Shown here: in pieces, positions 26,255 to 34,075 of the stretch
How positions within the stretch are numbered: the stretch's first letter is position 1
How the letters are laid out: every line of letters begins with the position of its first letter
Assembly: GCA_900544255.1 (NCBI GenBank)
Contig: UQUM01000001.1
Span: 53,546-117,545, forward strand
From: an uncultured Sutterella sp.
GTDB taxonomy: Bacteria; Pseudomonadota; Gammaproteobacteria; Burkholderiales; Burkholderiaceae_F
DNA: 64,000 nucleotides
Direction of reading: 5' to 3'
Position numbers and translations under genes: made by a program
The notes under the pieces: generated by a model
What the model saw: only the letters and a program-made list of their open reading frames with translations
Database searches by the model: none
What the model was told of the DNA's origin: nothing

Positions 26255-28441
26255 TTAAGCGGCAGTCTCAGCCGGATTTTCCGGAAGCAACACCGGGAAG
26301 ATCATGGTAATGAGGGCTCCCGTGATGCGGCCTTCTCCGTCGGTTTTGTTGTCAAGCGCAATCTTAGCGTGATGTTCCTCAATGATTTTTTTCACCATCG
26401 GCAACCCCAGCCCCGTACCGGTGGGTTTGGTGGTGACGTAGGGTTCGAAGGCTTTGTTGAGAATATTTTCGCTGAACCCCGGTCCGTTGTCTTCAATGGT
26501 AATGCGTACGGCTTTAGCGTCTCCCGCACTGTTGCGTACGGCGGCCGCGGAAAGCCGGATGTCGGCGTGCGTGAGGCCGGCCGTAGCATCAATGGCGTTC
26601 CCCACCAGGTTGTGAACAATCTGCCGCAGTTGCGCTTCGTCGCCGCGGATCAAGGGCAGTGCTGCCTGCGGTGCGAATTCGACGGGGGTGCCGGCTGTGC
26701 GGTAGAAGTCCGTGAGTTCGGTGAAGAGTTCGTTTACGTTGAGAGGGCGCAAAACGGCGGTGGGCAGCTTGGCGTAATCCCGGAAGTCGTTCACCATCTG
26801 TTTCATGGCGTCCACCTGATTCACAATGGTGCCGCAGGCTTTGGTGAGAAGCTGATGATCCTTTTCGTCGAGTTTGTCCGCGAGCTTCATGTTGAGGCGT
26901 TCGGCGGCAAGGCGAATGGGCGTGAGTGGGTTTTTGATTTCGTGCGCGAGCCGTCGGGCAACTTCTCCCCAAGCGAGCGCACGCTGTGCGTCGAGCACGC
27001 TCGACATATCGTCAAAGACGATGACCCAGCCGCGGCCTGTTTCAAGTTTGATACGTGAACCCCGCACAAAGAGGGCAAGCGGCGCGTCGTTGGCGCGGCG
27101 CTGCAGTGTGAGTTCGGTGTGGAAATTGTCGCCGTCCGTCACCTGGATTTGTTCGGAGAGAACAACGCTGAATTCCGGTTCAACGTCGGACAAAACAACG
27201 CCGGTGTTGAGGGTGTCGTTTTTGAGAACGGTCGCGGCGGCGGTGTTGGCTGAATAGACGAAGAGCCTGTCGTCCGTCACGAGAACGCCGGACGAAATGG
27301 TAGAAAGTATCCGTTCGAGCGACGCACGGGCGCGTTCGGCCTGAGCCCGTTGGTTTTCCACGAGCGTACGGGATTCCGCTAACTCCGCTACCATGGTGTT
27401 GAAGGATTGGGTGAGGGTGTTGATTTCATCGTTTCCCTGGTATTCCCGGATGGGGCGCAGGTCGCCTTCGGCAACTTTGCGGGTACCCTTCGCAAGTTGC
27501 AGTACGGGGGCCGTCATGGCTCCCGCAAAGCGGAGTGCGGCCGCGATGGCGGCGAGTACGACGAGCAGGAGGGTGAGCGTCAGTGTCACGCCGTAAATGT
27601 TTCGCAGCGCCCCTCGGGTGAGAACGAGTTCCTGGTAATCCCGGTAGCCTGCCAGGAGGTCTGCAATGTTGGCGGAGAGCGCGGCGGGCGTCGCCTGCGT
27701 CAGTTGCAGAAAGAGGCGGTCTCGTCCGGTATCGGTGACAAAGACGCCGATGGGGACGATGGCCCGCACCTGAAGCGGAGCATTCTGTTCGCTTTCGTCT
27801 TCAAGAAGGGTGAGCGACTGCTCTTCAAGGGCGGTCGCCAACTGATCCGGCGTCGGTGCGATGAGGGGGAGTTCGCCGGGGTTTTTCTCGGTCTGAGCGA
27901 TGAGGGCGCCGTTGTTGCGGAAGATGTCGGCCCGACTGAAGTCGGAAACGTCCCGTAGTTTCTCAAGCTGCGTCGCCAGGTCTTTCCAACGAACGCCGGC
28001 CAGGCTCCTCGCGGTGCGGACGGCGGACGTCTGCAGGCGGTTTTGTTCCCGAGCGAGTATTTCGCCCGAGAGCGACACACCGGAATCAAGGGCATGCTCC
28101 ACCCGCACATCGAACCAGGAGTCGATGCTGCGCCCGATGAATTGGCTCGAGACGAGGTAGATGAGAAGGCAGGGTAAGAGCGCGATGAGCGAAATGGCGA
28201 GCACCAGTTTTCCGGTCATCCGTGAGCCGAAGGCCCGTTCTTTCCACCGCTTGACGAGTCGGATGACGACGGCGGTGATGAAGATGAAGAGCGTGATGAC
28301 GGCAAAGAGGTTGCAGACGAGGAGAATGGGGAACCAGCGGTCAAAGAGTTCAGAACTTGCACCCCCGGCCGCGGCAAAAAAGAGGAGGATAACGGCAGCG
28401 GCTAAGAGAAATCCGAACGAAAAACGTAACCAGCGGGGCAT
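26255..28441 (-). CDS. ntrY: NtrY-like sensor histidine kinase
   Basis: A 728-residue membrane kinase. Membrane segments lie at about 8-28, 36-60, 78-98 and 284-304, with a ~180-residue extracytoplasmic part before the last. HAMP spans about 305-358, a PAS-like domain about 370-480, and the phospho-acceptor is His500 in RLAHEIKNPLTPI. The ATP lid has GNAIDATAG, DNGPGFSENI and GTGLGLPMVKK. This is NtrY architecture. It sits in the conserved fmt-rsmB-DUF4390-ntrY-ntrX order. The signal is unknown; NtrYX is tied to nitrogen and redox control in other bacteria. Confidence 0.9.
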   Translation of the reverse strand: MPRWLRFSFGFLLAAAVILLFFAAAGGASSELFDRWFPILLVCNLFAVITLFIFITAVVIRLVKRWKERAFGSRMTGKLVLAISLIALLPCLLIYLVSSQFIGRSIDSWFDVRVEHALDSGVSLSGEILAREQNRLQTSAVRTARSLAGVRWKDLATQLEKLRDVSDFSRADIFRNNGALIAQTEKNPGELPLIAPTPDQLATALEEQSLTLLEDESEQNAPLQVRAIVPIGVFVTDTGRDRLFLQLTQATPAALSANIADLLAGYRDYQELVLTRGALRNIYGVTLTLTLLLVVLAAIAAALRFAGAMTAPVLQLAKGTRKVAEGDLRPIREYQGNDEINTLTQSFNTMVAELAESRTLVENQRAQAERARASLERILSTISSGVLVTDDRLFVYSANTAAATVLKNDTLNTGVVLSDVEPEFSVVLSEQIQVTDGDNFHTELTLQRRANDAPLALFVRGSRIKLETGRGWVIVFDDMSSVLDAQRALAWGEVARRLAHEIKNPLTPIRLAAERLNMKLADKLDEKDHQLLTKACGTIVNQVDAMKQMVNDFRDYAKLPTAVLRPLNVNELFTELTDFYRTAGTPVEFAPQAALPLIRGDEAQLRQIVHNLVGNAIDATAGLTHADIRLSAAAVRNSAGDAKAVRITIEDNGPGFSENILNKAFEPYVTTKPTGTGLGLPMVKKIIEEHHAKIALDNKTDGEGRITGALITMIFPVLLPENPAETAA

Positions 28442-29035
28442 CTATCGGCGAGTGAGGTCTTTGGAGAGATGAACGTTTTCCCAGTCGCTTTCGAGCGCCC
28501 AGTCGGAGTTGCCTCCGATACTGACCTGCAACGGCTTGGGAAGTTTGGTGAGATCCAGATGCAGACGGGTTTCGGCCTGAAAGTCATCAATGTCGTCGAT
28601 GGCGTCCACGTCCGCCACCCGCCAGTCGCCGACGTGTTTTAAAAGCGGCAACACCTCTTCAAAGGTGTGAAACGACTGAATGAGACCGCCGCGTGAAAAA
28701 CGCCAACGGCGCGACAAAGGACTGTAGCCCACACGCTGCACGAGATGAGACTGTGCGGCTTTTTTGTTGGTCCAATACCAGCGCGGTCGCTCCAGGCGGA
28801 ATTCGTACTCAAAATAAAGCGGGATACCCCGCTTCATGCTGTCCACCAGAATTTCCGAGAGATCAAATTCCCAGTCCACCGTAAGGTAGAGGCCGGGTGT
28901 GATGTCTTCGGCGACACGCGAAAGCTTGGCCTGCATCAGTTGCGCGTCGTTGCCCGCGGCGCGCACGGCAAAGCTCGTCGACAACAGGATCGGCGAACAA
29001 AGAGCGCAGGTACACAGACGACGACGCGTGAGCAT
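28442..29035 (-). CDS. DUF4390 exported protein
   Basis: A 197-residue protein with an N-terminal signal peptide (about 1-26, cleavage near VRAA) and the DUF4390 core: LYLTVDWEFDLSEILVDSMKRGIPLYFEYEF, RPRWYW and SPLSRRWRFSRGG. DUF4390 genes almost always sit between rsmB and ntrY in betaproteobacteria. It is exported, and its link to NtrY suggests a role in signalling, which is only inference. It abuts ntrY with no gap. Confidence 0.87.
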   Translation of the reverse strand: MLTRRRLCTCALCSPILLSTSFAVRAAGNDAQLMQAKLSRVAEDITPGLYLTVDWEFDLSEILVDSMKRGIPLYFEYEFRLERPRWYWTNKKAAQSHLVQRVGYSPLSRRWRFSRGGLIQSFHTFEEVLPLLKHVGDWRVADVDAIDDIDDFQAETRLHLDLTKLPKPLQVSIGGNSDWALESDWENVHLSKDLTRR

Positions 29036-29041
29036 AAAAAA

Positions 29042-30361
29042 TTAATGCGTTTTGGTTAACAGGGCATAGAAGAAGCCGTCGTGCGGCCCCATGATTCCGT
29101 ATTCATCGGGGCCCGCATCCGCCGGAGTCAGACGCAGTTCACTGCGATCGATCCCGGGGAGAGTCGTGAGGCGTGCTTCCGGATGATTCTCCGTGAAGCG
29201 CCGGATTTGACCGCGGCCTTCTTCGTCAAAGATTGAGCATACGACATAGAGCAGTCTTCCGCCAATTTTGAGGCAGGGCCAAAGCGCTTCGAGGAGTTTG
29301 TGTTGTTGTTTTGCCAACTCGATGACATCGCGGGGCTCCCGAAAGAAGACGATGTCGGGGTGACGGCGTGCGATGCCGCTTGCGGTGCAGGGGGCGTCAA
29401 GAAGAATTTTGTCAAAGGGTTTGCCGTTCCACCAAGTGCCCGTTTGTGCGGCATCGGCACATGCGACGCGCGCTTCCAAGTGAAGGCGCTCAAGGTTTTC
29501 CTGAATGCGGGCGGCGCGCACGGGGTCGATTTCGAGCGCGGTGACGTCGCAGTCCGTCATTTCCAAAAGGTGCGCCGTCTTGCCGCCAGGAGCCGCGCAG
29601 GCATCGAGAATGCGCTCGCCTGCTTGGGGGGCGATAAAGTTTGCCGCTAGCTGAGCGCCTGCGTCCTGGACGCTGACAAGTCCCTCTTTAAACCCGTAAA
29701 GCACTTCGACGGGAAGGGGCTCCGCGACCCAAACGGCGTTGTCCGAGAGGCACCGGGCGGACTGCCCCAGCGCCGACGCTTTTTTGCACCAAGCTTCGGG
29801 TGTCGTCCGGCGCTGGTTGACTCGGAGCGTGAGGGGCGGACGCGTGAGGTTTAAGGCGAGTACGGCGTCTGCGGTCTGCCGGCCCAACGTACGATCCAGC
29901 CGTTCAATCCACCAGCGGGGAGCATTAAACCGGACGCAGGGGTCTTTCATGAGACTTGCGAGGAGCGCGTCTTTGTCGCGCGTAAAACGCCGCAGGCAGG
30001 CGTTTAAAAAGCCTGCGGCAAATGCCGTTTCCGGATCGGCTTTGGCGGCCGCAATCGTTTCGTTCACGATGGCATAACTTTTTTCCGGACGATCCATTAA
30101 TTCAGAGAGCGCACAGGCGAGAAGGTGCTGTACGGCGGGCACGGGGGGGCGCTTCGCGAACTTTTTGATGAGTCCCTCGGTGAGAAAAATGCGCCTCACG
30201 GCGCTGTAAACGAGGGCCTGCATGGCGGCGCGTTCGTCTTTGCCGACGCCGGCACCGGCTGCGGCAATCGCTTTTTCTAAGGTGGCACCCGCTTCAATCA
30301 ATTCCCGGGCGCGGGCGGCGAGTTTCAAAGACCGCCGCAGTTGGACGCCGTTGCCGTTCAT
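29042..30361 (-). CDS. rsmB: 16S rRNA (cytosine-967 C5)-methyltransferase
   Basis: A 439-residue enzyme that methylates C967 of 16S rRNA. A NusB-like domain spans about 10-150, and the Rossmann methyltransferase carries the SAM motif LDACAAPGGKTAHLLE, the DAPCTASG motif and the nucleophilic Cys in VVCSIFDEEG (family consensus is TCS). Its ATG overlaps the fmt stop by four bases, so the genes are coupled. Confidence 0.93.
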   Translation of the reverse strand: MNGNGVQLRRSLKLAARARELIEAGATLEKAIAAAGAGVGKDERAAMQALVYSAVRRIFLTEGLIKKFAKRPPVPAVQHLLACALSELMDRPEKSYAIVNETIAAAKADPETAFAAGFLNACLRRFTRDKDALLASLMKDPCVRFNAPRWWIERLDRTLGRQTADAVLALNLTRPPLTLRVNQRRTTPEAWCKKASALGQSARCLSDNAVWVAEPLPVEVLYGFKEGLVSVQDAGAQLAANFIAPQAGERILDACAAPGGKTAHLLEMTDCDVTALEIDPVRAARIQENLERLHLEARVACADAAQTGTWWNGKPFDKILLDAPCTASGIARRHPDIVFFREPRDVIELAKQQHKLLEALWPCLKIGGRLLYVVCSIFDEEGRGQIRRFTENHPEARLTTLPGIDRSELRLTPADAGPDEYGIMGPHDGFFYALLTKTH

Positions 30362-31314
30362 ACCAATACCTCACCAATTTTGAGCTGCAGACTTTGAGCG
30401 AAGGGTTTTGCGTCCATCGCGGGTTTTCCGGCGCGCTGCAGCCGTGTGCAGGCGACGGCACCCGTACCGCAGGCAATGACGACCGCGTCGCCCACAGCGA
30501 GAATTTCACCGGGTTGCCCTGAGCCTTCAACGGCTTTTGCAAACCAAATCTTGACGGTTTCGCCGTTGCGGACGGCGGTGGAACCGGGAAAAGGCGAAAA
30601 TGCGCGGATGCGGGCGGCGACCTGCCGAGCGTCCTGCGTCCATACGATGGGACTTTCTGTCTTAAGGAGTTTTTTGGCGTAGGTGACGCCGTTTTCGAGC
30701 TGCGGGCGGTGTGTGAGCGTCTCAGGGTGTTCGAGCGCCGTTACGATGAGGCGCGCACCGACCTGAGTGAGTTCTTCGGTGAGCCGCGCGGCGTCGTGGT
30801 CTTCCGTAATTGATACGGGCGCCGAACAGATGACGTCGCCCGTATCAAGACCGATGTCCATCTTCATGAGATCAACACCGGTTTCTTTGTCCATTGCTTC
30901 GATCGCGCGGTTGATGGGCGCGGCGCCGCGCCAACGCGGAAGAAGGGATGCATGAATATTGATGCTCTTGATCGAACCGTCTTCCCCTACGCCGCGGGCG
31001 GCGTTTAACGCCCGTTCCGGGAGAATCAATCCGTAAGCGGCAACGACGAAGACGTCGCTCTCACTTTCTTCCAGCGCCTTCAAAGCGGCTTCGCCTTCGT
31101 CGCCCGCCTTGGGGCCCCGAAGCGCCAAGGGCGTCAGGACGACAAGGCCGTGTTCAAGAGCGACGGCCTTGACGGGGGAGGGTTTCAATTTCATGCCGCG
31201 GCCGCTCGGGCGGTCGGGCTGCGTTAAAACGAGGGTGATGGTGTGCCCCGCCGCGATGAGTGCCTTTAAGGCCTCGGCAGCGAAGTCCGGGGTACCGGCA
31301 AAAGCAATGCGCAT
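30358..31314 (-). CDS. fmt: Methionyl-tRNA formyltransferase
   Basis: A 318-residue enzyme that formylates initiator Met-tRNA. The N-terminal MRIAFAGTPDFAAEAL and the catalytic region INIHASLLPRWRGAAPI with the downstream MKMDIGLDTGDV are diagnostic. The C-terminal tRNA-binding domain is complete. A longer open frame extends upstream to 31461 but the conserved start is at 31314, with GGAGA about 11 bases before it. fmt and def are separated here by a hydrolase gene rather than adjacent. Confidence 0.95.
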   Translation of the reverse strand: MRIAFAGTPDFAAEALKALIAAGHTITLVLTQPDRPSGRGMKLKPSPVKAVALEHGLVVLTPLALRGPKAGDEGEAALKALEESESDVFVVAAYGLILPERALNAARGVGEDGSIKSINIHASLLPRWRGAAPINRAIEAMDKETGVDLMKMDIGLDTGDVICSAPVSITEDHDAARLTEELTQVGARLIVTALEHPETLTHRPQLENGVTYAKKLLKTESPIVWTQDARQVAARIRAFSPFPGSTAVRNGETVKIWFAKAVEGSGQPGEILAVGDAVVIACGTGAVACTRLQRAGKPAMDAKPFAQSLQLKIGEVLV

Positions 31315-31459
31315 GGAAAGGTGTTCTCCGTATCGGAAGGTGAATCCCGGACGACGAACGGACGTCGGGAACAGTAAGAAAAAGATTGTACCCGCAGCGA
31401 AACAGCTTTCCACGGGCTTTATCATGGCGGCATAGTCGTTTTTTGAAGAAGTTTTCCCC

Positions 31460-32353
31460 ATGAGTACGTCCGGCGCTCTTTCGCTTTCCTACAAAACCTA
31501 CGGTGATCCGCATCTGCCGCCTTTAATCCTGTTGATGGGATTGGGGACGCCCTCCGTTGCGTGGCCGCGGCCTTTTATCGACATGCTGGTTCAGCGGGGG
31601 CTTTACGTCGTGACGCCGGACAACCGGGATGCCGGTGCGAGCCCCGCGGGCAAGGGGCTCGTAACGTCGCGGGAACTTTTCTTTTCCATCATGCGCTACG
31701 TGTTGGGCGGTCGGGTGACGGCGCCTTATACGTTGACCGACATGGCCGACGACGTCTTGCTTTTGATGGATACGCTGGGCATTCGCCGGGCGCACGTCGC
31801 CGGGGTGTCTTTGGGCGGCATGATCGCGCAGTGCGTGGCGTTGAAGGCTCAGCATCGGACGCTGTCGCTCACCTGTCTTTCAACGGCTTCGGGTAACCCG
31901 CGGACGGGATTAGGAAAGATGAAGGCCCTCAAGGCCATTTTGACACCCCCGGACGCCCAGACGGATCCCCGGGAACATCTGAAAAAGACGATGCAGGCGG
32001 TCGGTACTCCCGGCGAAACGTATGACGACGATTTTGTGACGGCCGTTCTCAAAGCGGCGGCGCAACAGAAAAACCCTCAGGCAGGCGTTCGCCGTCAGGT
32101 GATGGCGCTTTTAGCCGAAGGCAACCGCACGGCGAAACTGCGGCAGCTTTTTGTGCCGACTCTCGTGATTCACGGAGAGTCGGATACGCTTCTTCCCGTG
32201 GCAGCCGGTAAAGAAATTGCCGCGGCGGTACGGGGTTCTACGTTTGTGGGTATTCCCGGCATGGGCCACGATATTCCGAAAGTGCACTGGAAGAAAATTG
32301 CGGATGCCGTAGCGCGTCACTGTTATGACGCGGCGCGGGAGACGCGGCTCTGA
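31460..32353 (+). CDS. Alpha/beta hydrolase
   Basis: A 297-residue alpha/beta-hydrolase fold enzyme. The nucleophile elbow is VAGVSLGGMIAQ (Ser near 118), the acid is probably Asp in HGESDTLLP and the His lies in GMGHDIP. The oxyanion region LLMGLGTPSVAWP is unlike classic HGxP. No signal peptide. Substrate unknown. It lies alone, divergent from fmt and convergent with def. Confidence 0.85.
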   Translation: MSTSGALSLSYKTYGDPHLPPLILLMGLGTPSVAWPRPFIDMLVQRGLYVVTPDNRDAGASPAGKGLVTSRELFFSIMRYVLGGRVTAPYTLTDMADDVLLLMDTLGIRRAHVAGVSLGGMIAQCVALKAQHRTLSLTCLSTASGNPRTGLGKMKALKAILTPPDAQTDPREHLKKTMQAVGTPGETYDDDFVTAVLKAAAQQKNPQAGVRRQVMALLAEGNRTAKLRQLFVPTLVIHGESDTLLPVAAGKEIAAAVRGSTFVGIPGMGHDIPKVHWKKIADAVARHCYDAARETRL

Positions 32354-32356
32354 AAA

Positions 32357-32390
32357 GGAAACCGCTCCGAAAGAAGGGGAGCGGTTTCTG
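32357..32390. terminator. Bidirectional intrinsic terminator
   Basis: Perfect stem AAACCGCTCC / GGAGCGGTTT with a 9-base loop, between the convergent hydrolase and def genes. Confidence 0.8.
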
Positions 32391-32403
32391 GACGATCGGG
32401 GAA

Positions 32404-32937
32404 TCAGGCCTCGGTCTTTTCCTTGGCTTCGCGAGCTTTTTCTTTGCGAAGTTTTGCGAGTTTCGTGACGGCACGGCTCTTTTTGAGGCGGCTCAGATGA
32501 TCCACGAACACGATGCCGTTTAAGTGATCCGTTTCGTGCTGCACGCAAACACTCAAGAGTTCGTCGCAGTCGATGGAAACGGGGTTCCCGTCTAAATCCT
32601 GAGCGGTGACGCGAACCCGTGCGGGGCGCGACACCTTTTCGTAGACGCCCGGAAGCGACAGGCATCCTTCTTCGCATTCCACTTCTTCCGGCGAGAGTGG
32701 TTCAATGACGGGGTTTACCAAGGTCATCAGCTGATTTTTTTCTTCGCTGATGTCGATCACCACCATGCGGATGAGCTTGCCGATCTGAGGCGCCGCCAAG
32801 CCCACGCCCGGGGCTTTGTACATGGTTTCGGCCATGTCGGCGGCGAGTTTCTTCAGATCATCATTGAATTCGGTGACGGGTTCAGCGACCGCGGCAAGCC
32901 GCGGATCAGGGTACTGAACAATCTTCAGCAGGGCCAC
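32404..32937 (-). CDS. def: Peptide deformylase
   Basis: A 177-residue metalloenzyme that removes the N-formyl group from new proteins. All three motifs are intact: GVGLAAPQIG, EGCLSLPG (metal Cys) and QHETDHLNG (HExxH-type, with two metal His and catalytic Glu). A Lys/Arg-rich C-terminal helix follows. The GTG at 32937 is chosen since the conserved ALLKIVQYPDPRL starts there and GGAG lies six bases upstream. It is divergent from the dprA-like gene. Confidence 0.95.
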   Translation of the reverse strand: MALLKIVQYPDPRLAAVAEPVTEFNDDLKKLAADMAETMYKAPGVGLAAPQIGKLIRMVVIDISEEKNQLMTLVNPVIEPLSPEEVECEEGCLSLPGVYEKVSRPARVRVTAQDLDGNPVSIDCDELLSVCVQHETDHLNGIVFVDHLSRLKKSRAVTKLAKLRKEKAREAKEKTEA

Positions 32938-33024
32938 AAAAGTCTCCACAAGTAAAAAACGGTGCGCTCTAATCGCGAGGCTGATAGGATACAGCAGACG
33001 GCAATTGCCGAAATTTTCTAAAAA

Positions 33025-33948
33025 ATGAGCACCAGTTCTGTTAATGATACCGCCCGCGTGGTCGAAACACTGAGTGACGAGGAACTTCTCGCTTGGCTCA
33101 GGCTGGCGTTTGTCTTTCGGGGACGGGCTCGGGAAGCCGTTCAGTTGGTGGCGGCCTTCGGTCTGCCGGAAACGATTTTTGAACTGCCGCGAGCGGCGGT
33201 GAAGGATCGGATTGGTCGGGGATCAACGGAACTTTTTTCCGATGAAGCCGAAGCCGCTGCCGAAAAAGCACTCACCTGGCTGCGCCGTACGCCGACGGCG
33301 GACGTGGTGCTCGTGACGGATCCCCTGTACCCCAAGGAACTCATTGCGTCCGGTACGAGCGACGTTCTTCTTTTCGTTCGCGGGCGCCGGGAAACGTTGG
33401 CGCGCCCCCGTGTAACGCTTTTAATTTCAGCCAAAGCCGACGCCGAAGGACGACGGAATCTGAAGGATTTTGCAGCGGCGTTGGCAGAAAACGGCGTTAC
33501 GGCGGTTCTGGCGGGCGAAACGGAAGCGGAATTGACGGGGGTGGCGGCTGCGTCACAAACGCCGGGCGGCGTCATCATCGCGGCAACGGCGGGGCCGGAT
33601 CGTGTGCCGTCGGCCCTGTGCCTTCCGGTGTGGAAAAAAGTGGAGCAGGCGGGGCTCATTCTGACCGGTCATTTTCCGGGAACGAGTGCGACTGACGTCG
33701 GATACGAAGCGCGGGATTACCTCTTGGCCGCCATGTGCCGCGGGCTTCTGGTGGTGGAAGCCGAACGCCGGGATCCGCTTTTGGACATCATGCGCCGTGC
33801 GGCGGAATTGGGGCGGGACGCTGCGGCGATTCCGGGTTCCATTCATTCACCGCTTTATAAAGGCAATCATTTGCTGATTCGACAGGGCGCCAAACTGACG
33901 GAAAGTTTGGAAGATCTCATGAAAGACTTCGGGTTGACAGGGGACTGA
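33025..33948 (+). CDS. Divergent DprA/Smf-family protein
   Basis: A 307-residue protein in the usual dprA position between def and topB. The start resembles the DprA N-terminal helical part (DEELLAWLRLAFVFRGRAREAVQLV...FGLPETIF), YPKELIASGTSDVLLFVRG matches the YP..L motif before the Rossmann core, and the end AAIPGSIHSPLYKGNHLLIRQGAKL matches the (V)PG....GsN.LI..GA motif. Within the core, though, the usual VGSR, SGxAxGID and RNRIIAGL motifs are eroded (ISAKAD, AGETEAE, EARDYLLAAM). It is probably an altered DprA with uncertain ability to load RecA on incoming DNA. The frame is intact. Confidence 0.72.
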   Translation: MSTSSVNDTARVVETLSDEELLAWLRLAFVFRGRAREAVQLVAAFGLPETIFELPRAAVKDRIGRGSTELFSDEAEAAAEKALTWLRRTPTADVVLVTDPLYPKELIASGTSDVLLFVRGRRETLARPRVTLLISAKADAEGRRNLKDFAAALAENGVTAVLAGETEAELTGVAAASQTPGGVIIAATAGPDRVPSALCLPVWKKVEQAGLILTGHFPGTSATDVGYEARDYLLAAMCRGLLVVEAERRDPLLDIMRRAAELGRDAAAIPGSIHSPLYKGNHLLIRQGAKLTESLEDLMKDFGLTGD

Positions 33949-34075
33949 GACAAAAAGTCATTGCAAGGCGCTTTTCAGATGCCCCTAAAACTCGCTATGC
34001 TAAAAAAAGACTGCGCCGCCCGTCGAACCTGTCGGACGGTGAAATTTTTATCGGCAGCGGCGTTTGCCGTTCACT

